From positions 1-64,000 of the forward strand of contig NZ_BOPA01000026.1 in assembly GCF_016863515.1 (NCBI RefSeq): a stretch of 64,000 nt of DNA, read 5' to 3'. The notes beneath the pieces were generated by a model that did not search any database, was not told where the DNA came from, and saw only the letters and a list, made by a program, of their open reading frames with translations. The stretch comes from Micromonospora gifhornensis (lineage in GTDB: Bacteria > Actinomycetota > Actinomycetes > Mycobacteriales > Micromonosporaceae). This document shows, piece by piece, positions 1 to 9,765 of the stretch (position 1 is its first letter; every line of letters begins with the position of its first letter). The position numbers and the translations under genes are program-made.

Positions 1-62
1 AAGGTGACGGACGGTGTTTGTCGTCGATGGGTACGGTCGCCGGTGATGAGGCGGTGGGCGCA

Positions 63-737
63 ATGACGGGTGAGGTGACGGACGGCCGGACGACGCGGGC
101 CGACACCGGTCCCGATCGGACGACGATGGTGGTCGGTGGTGGCGTCGCGGCGCTGCTGCTCGCGATCATCGGAGCCGCCGGCGGCTGGGTGCTCGCGGGC
201 GACGACCAGCGGCAGCCGGAGACGCCCGTCCTCGCGGAGGGAAGCCGCAGCCCGCGCGCACCGGCCCCTTCGTCACCGCGTGAGCGGCCCGCGTCCACCT
301 CCGCCCCGACCAGTGCCGCCGCACCGAGTCCGACCGGGCTGACCGTGCCGGATCTCGTCGGCATGGACCTCGAGGAAGCCCGGAACGAGGTGCGAAAGCG
401 CGGGCTGGAATGGAAATTCGTTTTCGGCACCGGCGACAACCAGAGCGTACGGAGCACTGATCCGGTCGCCGGTACGCCGGTGGAGCACGGCAGCACGATC
501 TCGATTACCGTGGCCGGCGCGGCTCCATCGAACGAGATGCCGCAACTGGTCGGGGAAGACTGCCGGAAGGCCGCGGCCGAACTCTTCGACAACGGATTCT
601 CGCCTCGCTATCCGGCCGGGCTGACCGGGAAGGTCACCGACCAGGAACCCGCCGCCGGCACCGTCGGACGATGGGATGACGTCGCGTACATCTTCTGCGC
701 GATTCGGTCGTCGGATGACGAGTTCCTTGGGCAGTGA
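63..737 (+). CDS. membrane-anchored PASTA-domain protein
   Basis: About 224 residues from ATG 63, which follows a GAGGCGG-like ribosome site; in-frame starts at 18 (TTG) and 27 are possible. A cytoplasmic stretch of about 20 residues is followed by one hydrophobic helix (about 22-44), a Pro/Ser/Thr-rich linker and two PASTA-like units. The first (about 92-152) begins VPDLVGMDLEEA; the second (about 157-215) is more divergent. PASTA repeats bind peptidoglycan fragments or beta-lactams in PknB-type kinases and PBPs, but there is no kinase or transpeptidase domain here. It resembles the next gene and is probably an extracytoplasmic wall-sensing or scaffolding protein; the exact role is unknown. 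Confidence 0.75.
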   Translation: MTGEVTDGRTTRADTGPDRTTMVVGGGVAALLLAIIGAAGGWVLAGDDQRQPETPVLAEGSRSPRAPAPSSPRERPASTSAPTSAAAPSPTGLTVPDLVGMDLEEARNEVRKRGLEWKFVFGTGDNQSVRSTDPVAGTPVEHGSTISITVAGAAPSNEMPQLVGEDCRKAAAELFDNGFSPRYPAGLTGKVTDQEPAAGTVGRWDDVAYIFCAIRSSDDEFLGQ

Positions 738-809
738 CAGGCACCCGACACGCTGATCCCGGCCGATGGCGGGCGGAACCGCTAGGTTGACCAGCGTGGG
801 GATGCCGAC

Positions 810-1562
810 ATGAGCGAGCGGGGCGAGGAACAGCCGGACGACCGGACACGTCCGTTGCCTCCGCCCGCCGGCGATCCCGACGACACCGCCGTGCTGGGTG
901 GTACGCCGCCCGAAGGCACCGAGGCGGACGCGACAGTGGTGGTGCCACCGACCCCCAGACCTCAGCTGTGGTCGGGACGGGCGGAGGTGCGGCCACCGGG
1001 TCCGGGTGACGACCGTGAGTTGGCCGCCGGCGAGTGGTACGGCGACGAGCAGGCCGGTCGGCGTTGGTGGCTGCCGATTCTCTGGGGCATCGTCCTGCTG
1101 CTGTTGCTCGGCGCGCTCGGAGTGGGGTTGTGGCTGGCACGCCAGGCGGTGGACGAGGGCGACTCCCCGCCGCCGTCGCCCCAGCCGACCTCGACGGCGC
1201 CGACGAGCGCGTCGGCTTCACCGACCCGTTCGCCCTCGGCGGCACCGACGACAAGTGCCGCGCCGACGGGGTTGCCGATGCCGCCCCTGGTCGGGCTCAC
1301 CGAGGATGCGGCCCGAGCCCGGCTGGAAGCACTCGATCTCGAACCCGAGGTCGTGTACCGCCCGTCGGACCAGCGGGCCGGCACCGTGATCGCCACCGAT
1401 CCGGGCCAGGGTGAGATCGTCCAAAGCGGCGACGTGGTCAGGCTGGTGGTCGCCACCCCCAGCCCGTCGACGACGGCACCGACCACCGCGCCGACGACCA
1501 CCGACCCGACGACGACCGGGCCGACCACCGACCCGACGGTCACGGCGAGCCCCACCGGGTGA
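810..1562 (+). CDS. membrane-anchored PASTA-domain protein with Thr-rich tail
   Basis: A 250-residue protein. The acidic, Pro-rich cytoplasmic N-terminus (1-85) is followed by a strong transmembrane helix (about 86-110, WWLPILWGIVLLLLLG), a Ser/Thr/Pro linker and one PASTA unit (about 155-215, starting PPLVGLTEDAARARLEAL). The tail consists of repeated TTAPTT/TTDPTT-type residues that could be glycosylated or span the wall. The arrangement matches the preceding gene, 72 bp upstream and in the same direction, so the two are likely co-transcribed paralogues. No enzymatic domain is present. A role in sensing muropeptides is inferred from the PASTA family only. Confidence 0.75.
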   Translation: MSERGEEQPDDRTRPLPPPAGDPDDTAVLGGTPPEGTEADATVVVPPTPRPQLWSGRAEVRPPGPGDDRELAAGEWYGDEQAGRRWWLPILWGIVLLLLLGALGVGLWLARQAVDEGDSPPPSPQPTSTAPTSASASPTRSPSAAPTTSAAPTGLPMPPLVGLTEDAARARLEALDLEPEVVYRPSDQRAGTVIATDPGQGEIVQSGDVVRLVVATPSPSTTAPTTAPTTTDPTTTGPTTDPTVTASPTG

Positions 1563-1570
1563 ACGGCTGC

Positions 1571-2065
1571 TCACCACATCCTTCGTCTGGTGCTGACCAG
1601 CCCGAGTCCGGCGAGGGAGATGGCGAGCCCGAACACCCCTGACCAGAACAGCGACCTGCTGAGTGCGTCGGAGTTGTGCCGGTCGCCGGCTCGGTGGGAC
1701 GTACCCGCCCGGTGCGCACTGCTGGCGGACGACTCGGCGTCGTCGGGTATCGCGGCCGAGCCGTCAGGTAGAGCAGCCGAGCCGTCAGGCAGAGCAGCTG
1801 AGCCGTCGGGCGTCAGCGCTGCCGTGCGGTCGTCGTCGAATTCGTCCCAGGCGGGCGGTGAGCCTCCCGATCCGGTCGGCGGCGTGGCTTCCACCACCGT
1901 GATCTCGGGTGCGGGAACCGGCTCGGCCAGCCGGGTGGAGGACAGGGCGGGATCCCGGACCAGCACCATCAGGGTGATGGCGGCACCGAAGAGTGCCAGG
2001 ATTCCGAAGGCGTGGGCGATACGGGACCGATCGGGCCGCCGCGCGGACAGATTGACCATGGCCAT
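1571..2065 (-). CDS. small two-helix membrane protein with PDGSAAL repeats
   Basis: A 164-residue protein of unknown function. One hydrophobic helix lies near the N-terminus (about 14-34, AHAFGILALFGAAITLMVL) and another near the C-terminus (about 138-158) just before a basic RRRMW end. Between them is an acidic low-complexity segment with three tandem 7-residue units of the type PDGSAAL, encoded by 21-bp repeats around 1755-1817. It converges on the PASTA gene with only 8 bp between the stop codons. I do not recognise the family; an envelope protein with a periplasmic loop is the plain reading. Confidence 0.6.
   Translation of the reverse strand: MAMVNLSARRPDRSRIAHAFGILALFGAAITLMVLVRDPALSSTRLAEPVPAPEITVVEATPPTGSGGSPPAWDEFDDDRTAALTPDGSAALPDGSAALPDGSAAIPDDAESSASSAHRAGTSHRAGDRHNSDALSRSLFWSGVFGLAISLAGLGLVSTRRRMW
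1755..1817. repeat. 21-bp tandem repeat, three copies, coding
   Basis: Three imperfect 21-bp units (consensus GCCGAGCCGTCAGGYAGAGCA) encode the PDGSAAL/PDGSAAI segment of the minus-strand membrane protein. The unit length keeps the reading frame, so copy-number change would lengthen or shorten the loop without breaking the gene. Confidence 0.7.
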
Positions 2066-2161
2066 CCCAGGTTCGGGGTCCTGGAGGCGCGGTGGAGACG
2101 TGCCGGGGTGGGCACACCGATTCTATGGCGTCGGTGTGCCCGTCGGCGGCGTTTCGAATGC

Positions 2162-2455
2162 TCAGCCCACCCGTACCGGGGTCCGGGTGACGGGCCGGCG
2201 GGCCGAGCGGACGGTGTGCGGTCGCGGCTGCGGCTGCGGCGCGGCCTGCACCAGGTGCAGCCCGGCCCGCTGGACGAAGATCGATCGACGGTTGACCGCG
2301 TCCCCCGCCGCGTTCAACTCGTAACCTTCGAGCCAGAGCCAGCCGTCATAGGTCGGGCGGTCCAGCACCCGGATCACCCGGAAGTGAATCGGTCTGATGA
2401 ACTGGACACTCGCCGCGCTTGTCACGTTCAGTACGTCACCGGAGCGGGGAAGCAC
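2162..2455 (-). CDS. conserved hypothetical protein, 97 aa
   Basis: The GTG at 2455 is preceded by AGGAG at a spacing of five bases, which favours it over the upstream TTG at 2494. The product is about 97 residues and soluble, with a beta-rich core (VTSAASVQFIRPIHFRVIRV, then YDGWLWLEGYELN) and a basic, Pro-rich C-terminal tail. The core pattern resembles short actinobacterial proteins of unknown function. No signal peptide or membrane helix is seen. It is a lone gene between the repeat-containing membrane protein and a long non-coding stretch. Confidence 0.6.
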   Translation of the reverse strand: MLPRSGDVLNVTSAASVQFIRPIHFRVIRVLDRPTYDGWLWLEGYELNAAGDAVNRRSIFVQRAGLHLVQAAPQPQPRPHTVRSARRPVTRTPVRVG

Positions 2456-3019
2456 ATGGGCTCCTGAAGGGTCGGCCGGCGGGGAGGCCGGCAAGGCTGA
2501 TCGGGGGGAAGTGCGGGCTCCGGCGACGAGGTCGTGTCTCGGGAACCGGGTTCGTGGCGTTGACGGGCTTCTCTGCGCTGGTGGCGTACTCGGCCCGCCG
2601 TGTCTGGGCTGTCAGGAAAGGTGTCTGGGACCACCGCCGCCGTCGCGCGTCGGCGACCGGCCACCGGATTCGCGGGGGCGGTCGACGGTCGACCGGGTCA
2701 TCCGGTCGTCGTCTCCGTCGGCACCGCGGTGATCACAGGGGGAGACTGGATCAGAACGGTGTGTAGCCCGCGTCATACGGACAGAGTGCATCAGCGTCGT
2801 GCTTCATGCAAGTTGCACGTCGACTTTTGCCGATACGTGAGCGGCTCGCGCGAAACGGCGCTTGAACGTGCCGCCACCCGGACGGCACACTGAGGACGGT
2901 TTCGCCCGTCGCGGCCGGCCGAGGACCGGCTCCATCCCTTGCCGCGAAACGCCCGCCGCCTTATGGTCGCGTCCCAGGCGGGCGGCAGACAGCGGCGCGT
3001 CGAGGCGGAAGGTGACACC
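2456..3019. other. 564-bp intergenic region ahead of XRE regulator
   Basis: No convincing gene is present: the open frames here lack coding codon bias and ribosome sites. The only clear element is the short palindrome at 2807-2817 described separately. A promoter for the XRE gene at 3020 must lie here, but no strong -35/-10 pair can be assigned by eye. Confidence 0.5.
2807..2817. promoter_or_regulatory. TGCAAGTTGCA palindrome, candidate XRE operator
   Basis: The perfect interrupted palindrome TGCAA-G-TTGCA lies about 200 bp upstream of the XRE/DUF5753 gene. XRE proteins bind short palindromes and often autoregulate, so this is a reasonable operator candidate. The assignment is inference from position and symmetry only. 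Confidence 0.35.
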
Positions 3020-3901
3020 GTGAGCGAGCGGCGCAGTCCGACCATCCGCCGGCGTCGCCTGGGCGCGGAACTGCGCCGTCAGCGCGAGACGGCCGGGATC
3101 ACCATCGAGGCCGTGGCCGAGCAACTGGAGTGTTCGGCGTCGAAGATCTCCCGGATCGAGACCGGTCACACCACCGCGACACCCCGGGACGTCCGGGACA
3201 TGCTCCGGATCTACGGGGTGGTCGGTGCCGAGAGCGACGAGCTGGTGCAGATCGCTCGGGAGGCGCGGCAGAAAGGTTGGTGGCATCCGTACAGCACGGT
3301 GCTGGTCGGGGCGTACGTGGGTCTGGAGGCTGCGGCCAGTTCGATTCGGGCGTACGAGCAGCAGGTGGTTCCGGGCCTGCTGGAGACCGAGGATTACGCC
3401 GGCGCGATGATTCGTGCGGCCCGCCCTGATTTCACTGCGGAACAGGTGCGACAACGAGTGCGTGTCCGACTCGGTCGCCAATCGTTATTGACCCAGGACG
3501 ATCCGGTCGATCTGTGGGTGGTGCTCGATGAGGCGGTGATGAGCCGTCCGGTGGGCGGGGACACGGTCATGCGTGACCAGCTCAAGCGGTTGGTGGAGGT
3601 AGCCGAACTGCCGAATGTGACGTTGCAGGTCCTGCCGTTCGAGGTCGGGGCACATGCCGGCATGGACGGTACCTTCACGATCCTGAGCTTCCCCGAACCA
3701 GGTGATCCGGATGTCGTGTACGCGGAGAACGCCACGGGTGGGCTCTTCCTGGAGAAGAGCGACGAACTGCAGAAGTACAGCTTCATCTTCGATCACATTC
3801 GAGCAGCGGCCATGCGTCCGGAGGAGTCCGTCGGGTACATCGCAAAATTGGCAGAGGAGCCGCTGTGGAAATGGCGACGCAAGGATTCCCCGTGGACCTG
3901 A
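3020..3901 (+). CDS. XRE-family regulator with DUF5753 domain
   Basis: The GTG at 3020 (frame VSERRSPTIRRRRLG) gives 293 residues and is preceded by a GGAAGG-like site. Residues about 10-65 form a helix-turn-helix of the XRE type (LGAELRRQRETAGITIEAVA, then CSASKISRIETG). The rest is the DUF5753 domain, recognisable by IRAYEQQVVPGLLETEDYA and LPNVTLQVLPFEVGAHAGM. In streptomycetes and relatives such proteins pair with a small DUF397 protein, as here: the next gene overlaps its 3' end by 37 bp. The pair works in developmental or antibiotic regulation in the few studied cases. Its target here is unknown, probably including its own promoter. Confidence 0.9.
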   Translation: MSERRSPTIRRRRLGAELRRQRETAGITIEAVAEQLECSASKISRIETGHTTATPRDVRDMLRIYGVVGAESDELVQIAREARQKGWWHPYSTVLVGAYVGLEAAASSIRAYEQQVVPGLLETEDYAGAMIRAARPDFTAEQVRQRVRVRLGRQSLLTQDDPVDLWVVLDEAVMSRPVGGDTVMRDQLKRLVEVAELPNVTLQVLPFEVGAHAGMDGTFTILSFPEPGDPDVVYAENATGGLFLEKSDELQKYSFIFDHIRAAAMRPEESVGYIAKLAEEPLWKWRRKDSPWT

Positions 3902-4092
3902 CGCAGGCGCACTGGTTCAAGAGCTCGAAGAGCGGGCCGAACTGTGACAACTGCGTTGAGGTGGCGTATGTGACCGGGGCGGTCGGCGTCCGGGATTCGA
4001 AGGACAAGGCCGGACCGGCTCTCGTCTTCACCCCGGGTGACTGGCACGCCTTCGTCGCCGGCACACGGGGTGGCGTCTTCGGACGGGCTTGA
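3865..4092 (+). CDS. DUF397 domain protein
   Basis: A 75-residue protein starting at GTG 3865 inside the end of the XRE gene, in a different frame, with an alternative ATG at 3871. It shows the DUF397 signature: AHWFKSSKSGPNCDNCVEVA, a GVRDSKD segment and the terminal FTPGDWHAFV. DUF397 proteins are encoded next to XRE/DUF5753 regulators and are thought to modulate them, in some cases like an antitoxin or anti-repressor. The translational overlap implies production in fixed ratio with its partner. Confidence 0.9.
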   Translation: MEMATQGFPVDLTQAHWFKSSKSGPNCDNCVEVAYVTGAVGVRDSKDKAGPALVFTPGDWHAFVAGTRGGVFGRA

Positions 4093-4109
4093 TCCCGTAG
4101 CAACGACCT

Positions 4110-4140
4110 GGTCCCCGATCGGCACGTCCGGTCGGGGACC
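4110..4140 (+). terminator. hairpin after the XRE/DUF397 pair
   Basis: A 9-bp perfect stem (GGTCCCCGA / TCGGGGACC) with a 13-base loop, 18 bp after the DUF397 stop codon. There is no U-tract, as is usual for actinobacterial terminators. Confidence 0.6.
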
Positions 4141-4295
4141 ATGTCATGGTGCCGCGACGCTCGGCAGTCCCGCCGCGGCGTCCGGCCCGGTCGGCTGCCG
4201 TCGCCACTTCCCACCCGTCTCGTTGTACCTCTCGGTACGCGCTGGTCGAAATCCCCCCGAGCAGGGCGGGTAACCGAGCGAGGCAGGCGAGACGA

Positions 4296-4700
4296 ATGAC
4301 GAGTATCGGATCGGACAACCTCACCAACAGCCCGGGCAAGCCGGAACGGTTCGGCGGCAAATATCGCGGGGCTCGGCGGGACACCGTCCTGACCGAGGTG
4401 GTGTCGACGGACACCGAACACCCCGGGCGGGACACCGCGGCACCGGGCGAGCCGGCCACGTCGCCGCTCACCCTGCCGTCACTGGACCCGAACCCGCTCA
4501 CCGAACCGTCGTTCCCGGCGACCGGATGGTCGAGCGTGGACGACGGCTCCCTTGCGGATCACCCGCTGCTCCGCGGCCTGCTTATGGAGTTGCCGCCACG
4601 GGGCAGTGTGCCGCCGCCGGGTTGGCTCGACCGCTGGTTCGAGGCGACGCGGGCGATTCTGGAGTTGCTATACGTGCAGGGCACCGGCCGGGCTCGGTGA
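4296..4700 (+). CDS. hypothetical protein, 134 aa
   Basis: Starts at ATG 4296 after a purine-rich GGCAGGCGAGACGA stretch. The first 90 residues are polar and low-complexity. The C-terminal 45 are more ordered, with LADHPLLRGLLMELPPRGS and a WFEATRAILELLYV helix. No signal peptide or membrane segment is visible and the family is not recognised. Its last 33 bp overlap the 3' end of the convergent membrane-protein gene, so one of the two C-termini may be mis-assigned, though both read well. Confidence 0.5.
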   Translation: MTSIGSDNLTNSPGKPERFGGKYRGARRDTVLTEVVSTDTEHPGRDTAAPGEPATSPLTLPSLDPNPLTEPSFPATGWSSVDDGSLADHPLLRGLLMELPPRGSVPPPGWLDRWFEATRAILELLYVQGTGRAR

Positions 4701-5270
4701 GGTCGCGGACCGCTGCGGCATGGCTCGCTCGGCGAGCCGGTTGTGGCGCAGCGCGTGGCGGACCCCGATGGCCCCGACGCCCAGCACTCCGATGGTGACC
4801 GCCGGCCCGGTGATCCCCGGCCCGAAATACCCGGCGGCACCGCTGGCCGTGATCAGCGCGGGCAGCAGGGCCAGGCCGGTCACCTGCAGCGGCAGCCCGA
4901 TCAGTGGGTGGGCGGCGGCGGCCCGTAGCCCGTGTGGTGCCGGCGTCCGGGCGGTGGCGGCCAGTGCGCCCGCTCCGGCCCGGAGCCGACGCACCCGGCG
5001 TACGGTGCAGAGCGCCACCACCAGTGCCGGTAGCGCGGCGAGTGCCAGCCCAGCGGCGGCCCGGTCAGCCAGGGTCGCCCCGGCGGTGGTCAGGCCGGCG
5101 ATCGGCAGTGCCACCGTCAGGCCGAGCCCGACCAGCGTGAGCCCGAGCAGCCAGCCGGCATGTCGACGAAGCTCGCGCGCGTGCGTCATCCGGGGCAACC
5201 CCTCAGCGAGGTAGCCGGCGGCCCACCAGACGACGGCGACCGGGAGCAGGAGGACGAGGTGGTTCTGCAT
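4668..5270 (-). CDS. multi-pass membrane protein, 200 aa
   Basis: From ATG 5270 (MQNHLVLLLPVAVVWWAAGY) the product has about five hydrophobic helices: near residues 3-20, 38-58, 68-88, 115-140 and 145-170. They are separated by short Arg-rich loops (ARELRRHAG, VRRVRRLRAG). A longer frame begins at 5363, but the upstream part is Arg-rich and implausible. It has no recognised catalytic motif. It is an integral membrane protein of unknown function, divergent from the subtilase gene and converging on the previous gene. Confidence 0.6.
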   Translation of the reverse strand: MQNHLVLLLPVAVVWWAAGYLAEGLPRMTHARELRRHAGWLLGLTLVGLGLTVALPIAGLTTAGATLADRAAAGLALAALPALVVALCTVRRVRRLRAGAGALAATARTPAPHGLRAAAAHPLIGLPLQVTGLALLPALITASGAAGYFGPGITGPAVTIGVLGVGAIGVRHALRHNRLAERAMPQRSATSPSPAGALHV

Positions 5271-5488
5271 GCCTGTCAGCCTTGCCCGTTTTCCGGCTCG
5301 CCGAATCCGGGAGCGCCCCCCGTTCGTCCCGTAGCCGCCCCCGTAGGGGAACCATCGTTTCATGTTATGAGGGATCCGACATGTTTATCTGTGTCCATGC
5401 CTCGAACTACCCTCTCCTTGATCGGCAGTCATCGATCAGTGAGCCATGAGCAATGCGACGAGGGCTGCCGACAGAGGGAGGTAGGAAG

Positions 5489-7363
<1,875 letters not shown>

Positions 7364-7377
7364 CACCGGTACGACAT

Positions 7378-7407
7378 CGGGCCCCCGGCCACTCGGCCGG
7401 GGGCCCG
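7378..7407. terminator. bidirectional terminator between convergent genes
   Basis: A 13-bp perfect GC-rich stem (CGGGCCCCCGGCC / GGCCGGGGGCCCG) with an ACTC loop. It lies between the subtilase stop (7363) and the stop of the facing glycosyltransferase gene (7434) and can serve both. Confidence 0.8.
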
Positions 7408-7433
7408 CTCGTCGTCAACTCTCGGGAGGGCGG

Positions 7434-8231
7434 TCAGACCGCGAAACCGGCCGGGCGCTCGGTGGCCGGCGCGGGCGGGCGGGCCTTCCACAGGCCGACC
7501 TTCTGCGCGGCCAACCGGCTCAGGTACGCCGGATTGAGGATCACGTACCGGCGCCACAGCCGCTTCGGCTCCAGCCCGAGCCGCCAGAACCACTCCAGCC
7601 CGGCCCGCTGCATCCACGGTGGCGGCTGACGCAGCAGCCCGGCGTGGTAGTCGAACGCTGCGCCGACGGCCATCAACGGCATGTCCAGCAGCGGGCGCAT
7701 CGCGTACGTGAAGATCTCCTGGCGGGGGCATCCCAGGCCGACCAGGACGAGCCGGGCGCCGCTGGCCTTGATCCGGTCGGCGATCTCCACGTCCTCGCCC
7801 GGCTGCACGGCGCGGAACTTGGACGGCTCCACTCCGGCGATCTTGAGGGCCGGGAACATCTGCTCCAGCGCCGGGATCAGCCGGGCCAGGGTCTGTTCGG
7901 TCGAGCCGTACAGGTAGACCGGTAGGCCCTCGTCGGCACAGCGGGAGAGCACGTGCAGGGTCAGCTGAGGCCCGTAGACCCGGTCGGTCAGCCCCGCACT
8001 GTGCAGCAGGTTCAGTGCCCACCGCACCGGCTGGCCGTCCGGAGTCACCAGGTCGAAGGAGTTCAGCCGGGCGTTGTGCGCCGGGTCCAGCACCCCGGTC
8101 ATCACCCCGTGCACGGCCAGTGCGGTCAACGCCATCGGCCGACGCTCCTGCGCGGCGGCGATGACCTGCTCGGTAGCGGTGGCGTAGTCGGTGGCGTCGA
8201 CCAGGACGCCGAGCACGTTGCGCTTGCTCAC
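7434..8231 (-). CDS. WecG/TagA/CpsF-family glycosyltransferase
   Basis: A 265-residue protein from GTG 8231, whose GTGA overlaps the stop codon of the upstream epimerase gene. The family core is clear: an N-terminal [18 protein letters not shown] block, YGSTEQTL, and [14 protein letters not shown] before a C-terminal GAAFDYHAG and basic helices ([13 protein letters not shown]). These GT26 enzymes transfer N-acetylmannosaminuronate or ManNAc to lipid-linked GlcNAc in common-antigen or teichoic acid synthesis, acting at the cytoplasmic membrane face. Translational coupling to a nucleotide-sugar epimerase supports a role in a cell-surface glycan. The donor sugar cannot be told from sequence. Confidence 0.9.
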   Translation of the reverse strand: MSKRNVLGVLVDATDYATATEQVIAAAQERRPMALTALAVHGVMTGVLDPAHNARLNSFDLVTPDGQPVRWALNLLHSAGLTDRVYGPQLTLHVLSRCADEGLPVYLYGSTEQTLARLIPALEQMFPALKIAGVEPSKFRAVQPGEDVEIADRIKASGARLVLVGLGCPRQEIFTYAMRPLLDMPLMAVGAAFDYHAGLLRQPPPWMQRAGLEWFWRLGLEPKRLWRRYVILNPAYLSRLAAQKVGLWKARPPAPATERPAGFAV

Positions 8232-9319
8232 GACCGGACCTCGCCGTCGCGCGCCGGGACCCACTTGTCCACGTTGGCCTCGTAGATCTCTCGCATGATC
8301 ATGGGTACGTCGTACACCTGTTTCCAGTCCGGGTAGTCGGCCTGGAACGCTTCGTTGGAGCCGATCCACCACTTGTGGTCGCCGATCCGGTTGGCCTCGA
8401 CGTACTCGGTGATCATCTCCTGGCCGGTGATCTGCTCGGCCAGCGCGAACGCCTCCCGGTTGGAGGTGTTGGAGTACCGGCCGCCACCGAGGTTGTAGAC
8501 GGCGGCCGAGCGCGGGTTGCGGAAGAACGCCTCGAACGCGGAGACCACGTCCGAGCTGTGGATGGCGTCCCGGACCTGCTTGCCCTGGTAGCCGAAGATC
8601 TTGTAGGTGCGGTGCTCCATGTTGGCCCGCATCACGTAACCGAGGAAGCCGTGCAGCTCGGTGGCGGAGTGTGCCGGCCCGGTAAGCGTGCCGCCCCGGA
8701 AGCAGGCCGTCTTCATCCCGAAGTAGCGGCCGTACTCCTGCACCATCACGTCCGCAGCGACCTTGGAGGCACCGAAGATCGAGTGCAGGCAGGCGTCGAT
8801 CGGCATGTCCTCGCGGATGCCCTGCTCGTACGGGTGCCCCGGCTCGATCTCCCAGCGGGTCTCCAGCTCGACCAGGGGCAGGCTGTTCGGGCGGTCGCCG
8901 TAGACCTTGTTCGTCGAGCAGTGGATGACCGGCGCCTCGATGCAGTGCTCGCGGACGTTCTGCAGCACGTTCAGGGTGCCCGCGGCGTTCACGTCGAAGT
9001 CGGTGAAGGGATCGCGTACCGCCCAGTCGTGCGAGGGCTGCGCGGCGGTGTGGATCACCACGGCGACGTCCCGGCCGTACCGCTTGAACAGCGCGCCGAG
9101 CGCGCCCCGGTCGCGGATGTCGATGCTGTGGTGCGAGTACGCCTCACCCAGCTCGTCGGTGAGTCGGCGAACGTTCCACGCGGTGGACGCCTCCTCGCCG
9201 AAGAACTCCTGCCGCATGTCGTTGTCGATGCCGACCACATCGAGACCCATGCCGGCGAAGTGGCGGACCGCCTCAGAGCCGATCAACCCGCCCGAGCCGG
9301 TCACGAATGCGACACTCAC
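8228..9319 (-). CDS. NAD-dependent nucleotide-sugar epimerase/dehydratase (CDP-paratose epimerase-like)
   Basis: The GTG at 9319 is preceded by AGGAG and opens 363 residues. The Rossmann fingerprint [10 protein letters not shown] (about 6-15) and [10 protein letters not shown] identify an extended short-chain dehydrogenase. The long insert and ending ([18 protein letters not shown]) resemble CDP-paratose/tyvelose 2-epimerases. The usual YxxxK dyad reads FGASK here, with Phe in place of Tyr. The lysine is kept, so a different acid/base residue or a changed reaction is possible. It is coupled by a 4-bp overlap to the WecG/TagA enzyme, pointing to surface polysaccharide synthesis. Confidence 0.85.
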   Translation of the reverse strand: MSVAFVTGSGGLIGSEAVRHFAGMGLDVVGIDNDMRQEFFGEEASTAWNVRRLTDELGEAYSHHSIDIRDRGALGALFKRYGRDVAVVIHTAAQPSHDWAVRDPFTDFDVNAAGTLNVLQNVREHCIEAPVIHCSTNKVYGDRPNSLPLVELETRWEIEPGHPYEQGIREDMPIDACLHSIFGASKVAADVMVQEYGRYFGMKTACFRGGTLTGPAHSATELHGFLGYVMRANMEHRTYKIFGYQGKQVRDAIHSSDVVSAFEAFFRNPRSAAVYNLGGGRYSNTSNREAFALAEQITGQEMITEYVEANRIGDHKWWIGSNEAFQADYPDWKQVYDVPMIMREIYEANVDKWVPARDGEVRS

Positions 9320-9391
9320 GAGCCACTCCTGGTCCGTTGGAGGCAGAAACCAGCGAAGCATAGCCTGACGCCCGGTACGCCCGAATACGAG

Positions 9392-9421
9392 CGAGGGCCC
9401 CGCGAATTCGCGAGGCCCTCG
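9392..9421 (-). terminator. terminator of tRNA-Leu
   Basis: Inverted repeat CGAGGGCC / GGCCCTCG enclosing a second palindrome CGCGAATTCGCG, immediately after the 3' end of the minus-strand tRNA. Confidence 0.7.
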
Positions 9422-9428
9422 TCACTGG

Positions 9429-9511
9429 TGGGGAAGGGGGGAGTTGAACCCCCACGTCCTTTCGGACACACGGACCTGAACCGTGCGCGTCTGCCATTCC
9501 GCCACTTCCCC
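9429..9511 (-). tRNA. tRNA-Leu (CAG)
   Basis: Read on the minus strand, an 83-base tRNA begins GGGGAAGTGGCGGAATGGCA and ends with the matching acceptor strand CTTCCCC plus discriminator A. The anticodon loop TTCAGGT gives CAG. The long variable arm and GTTCAACTC T-loop are typical of class II tRNA-Leu. CCA is not encoded. It lies directly upstream of, and divergent from, the fhaA cluster. Confidence 0.95.
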
Positions 9512-9765
9512 GTGGCATGACCTCGGACAGCGTAGTCATTGCCGTCTCCGCTGTCGCCAGCGGGGTCTCGGCCATGTTACGTGGCTTCGGTCTTTGCCGC
9601 GAATGGCATTCGCTGCTCACAGCGGTTACCGTTCGTGGCGGACGAAAGAGTAGCACGACAATCCTGAGCCGTCCGAACGAGGCGTGGCCTGCCGGCCGAG
9701 CGGCGTGTGAGCTGCGTGCGCTCTGGACCGATACCATCATGTCCTCGGGACCCGAGGAGGAGCCG

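Noticed and set aside
7434-9319. Secondary-metabolite (sugar) biosynthetic cluster
   Set aside because: Only two enzymes are present, without PKS, NRPS or further deoxysugar genes; a surface-glycan role is simpler.
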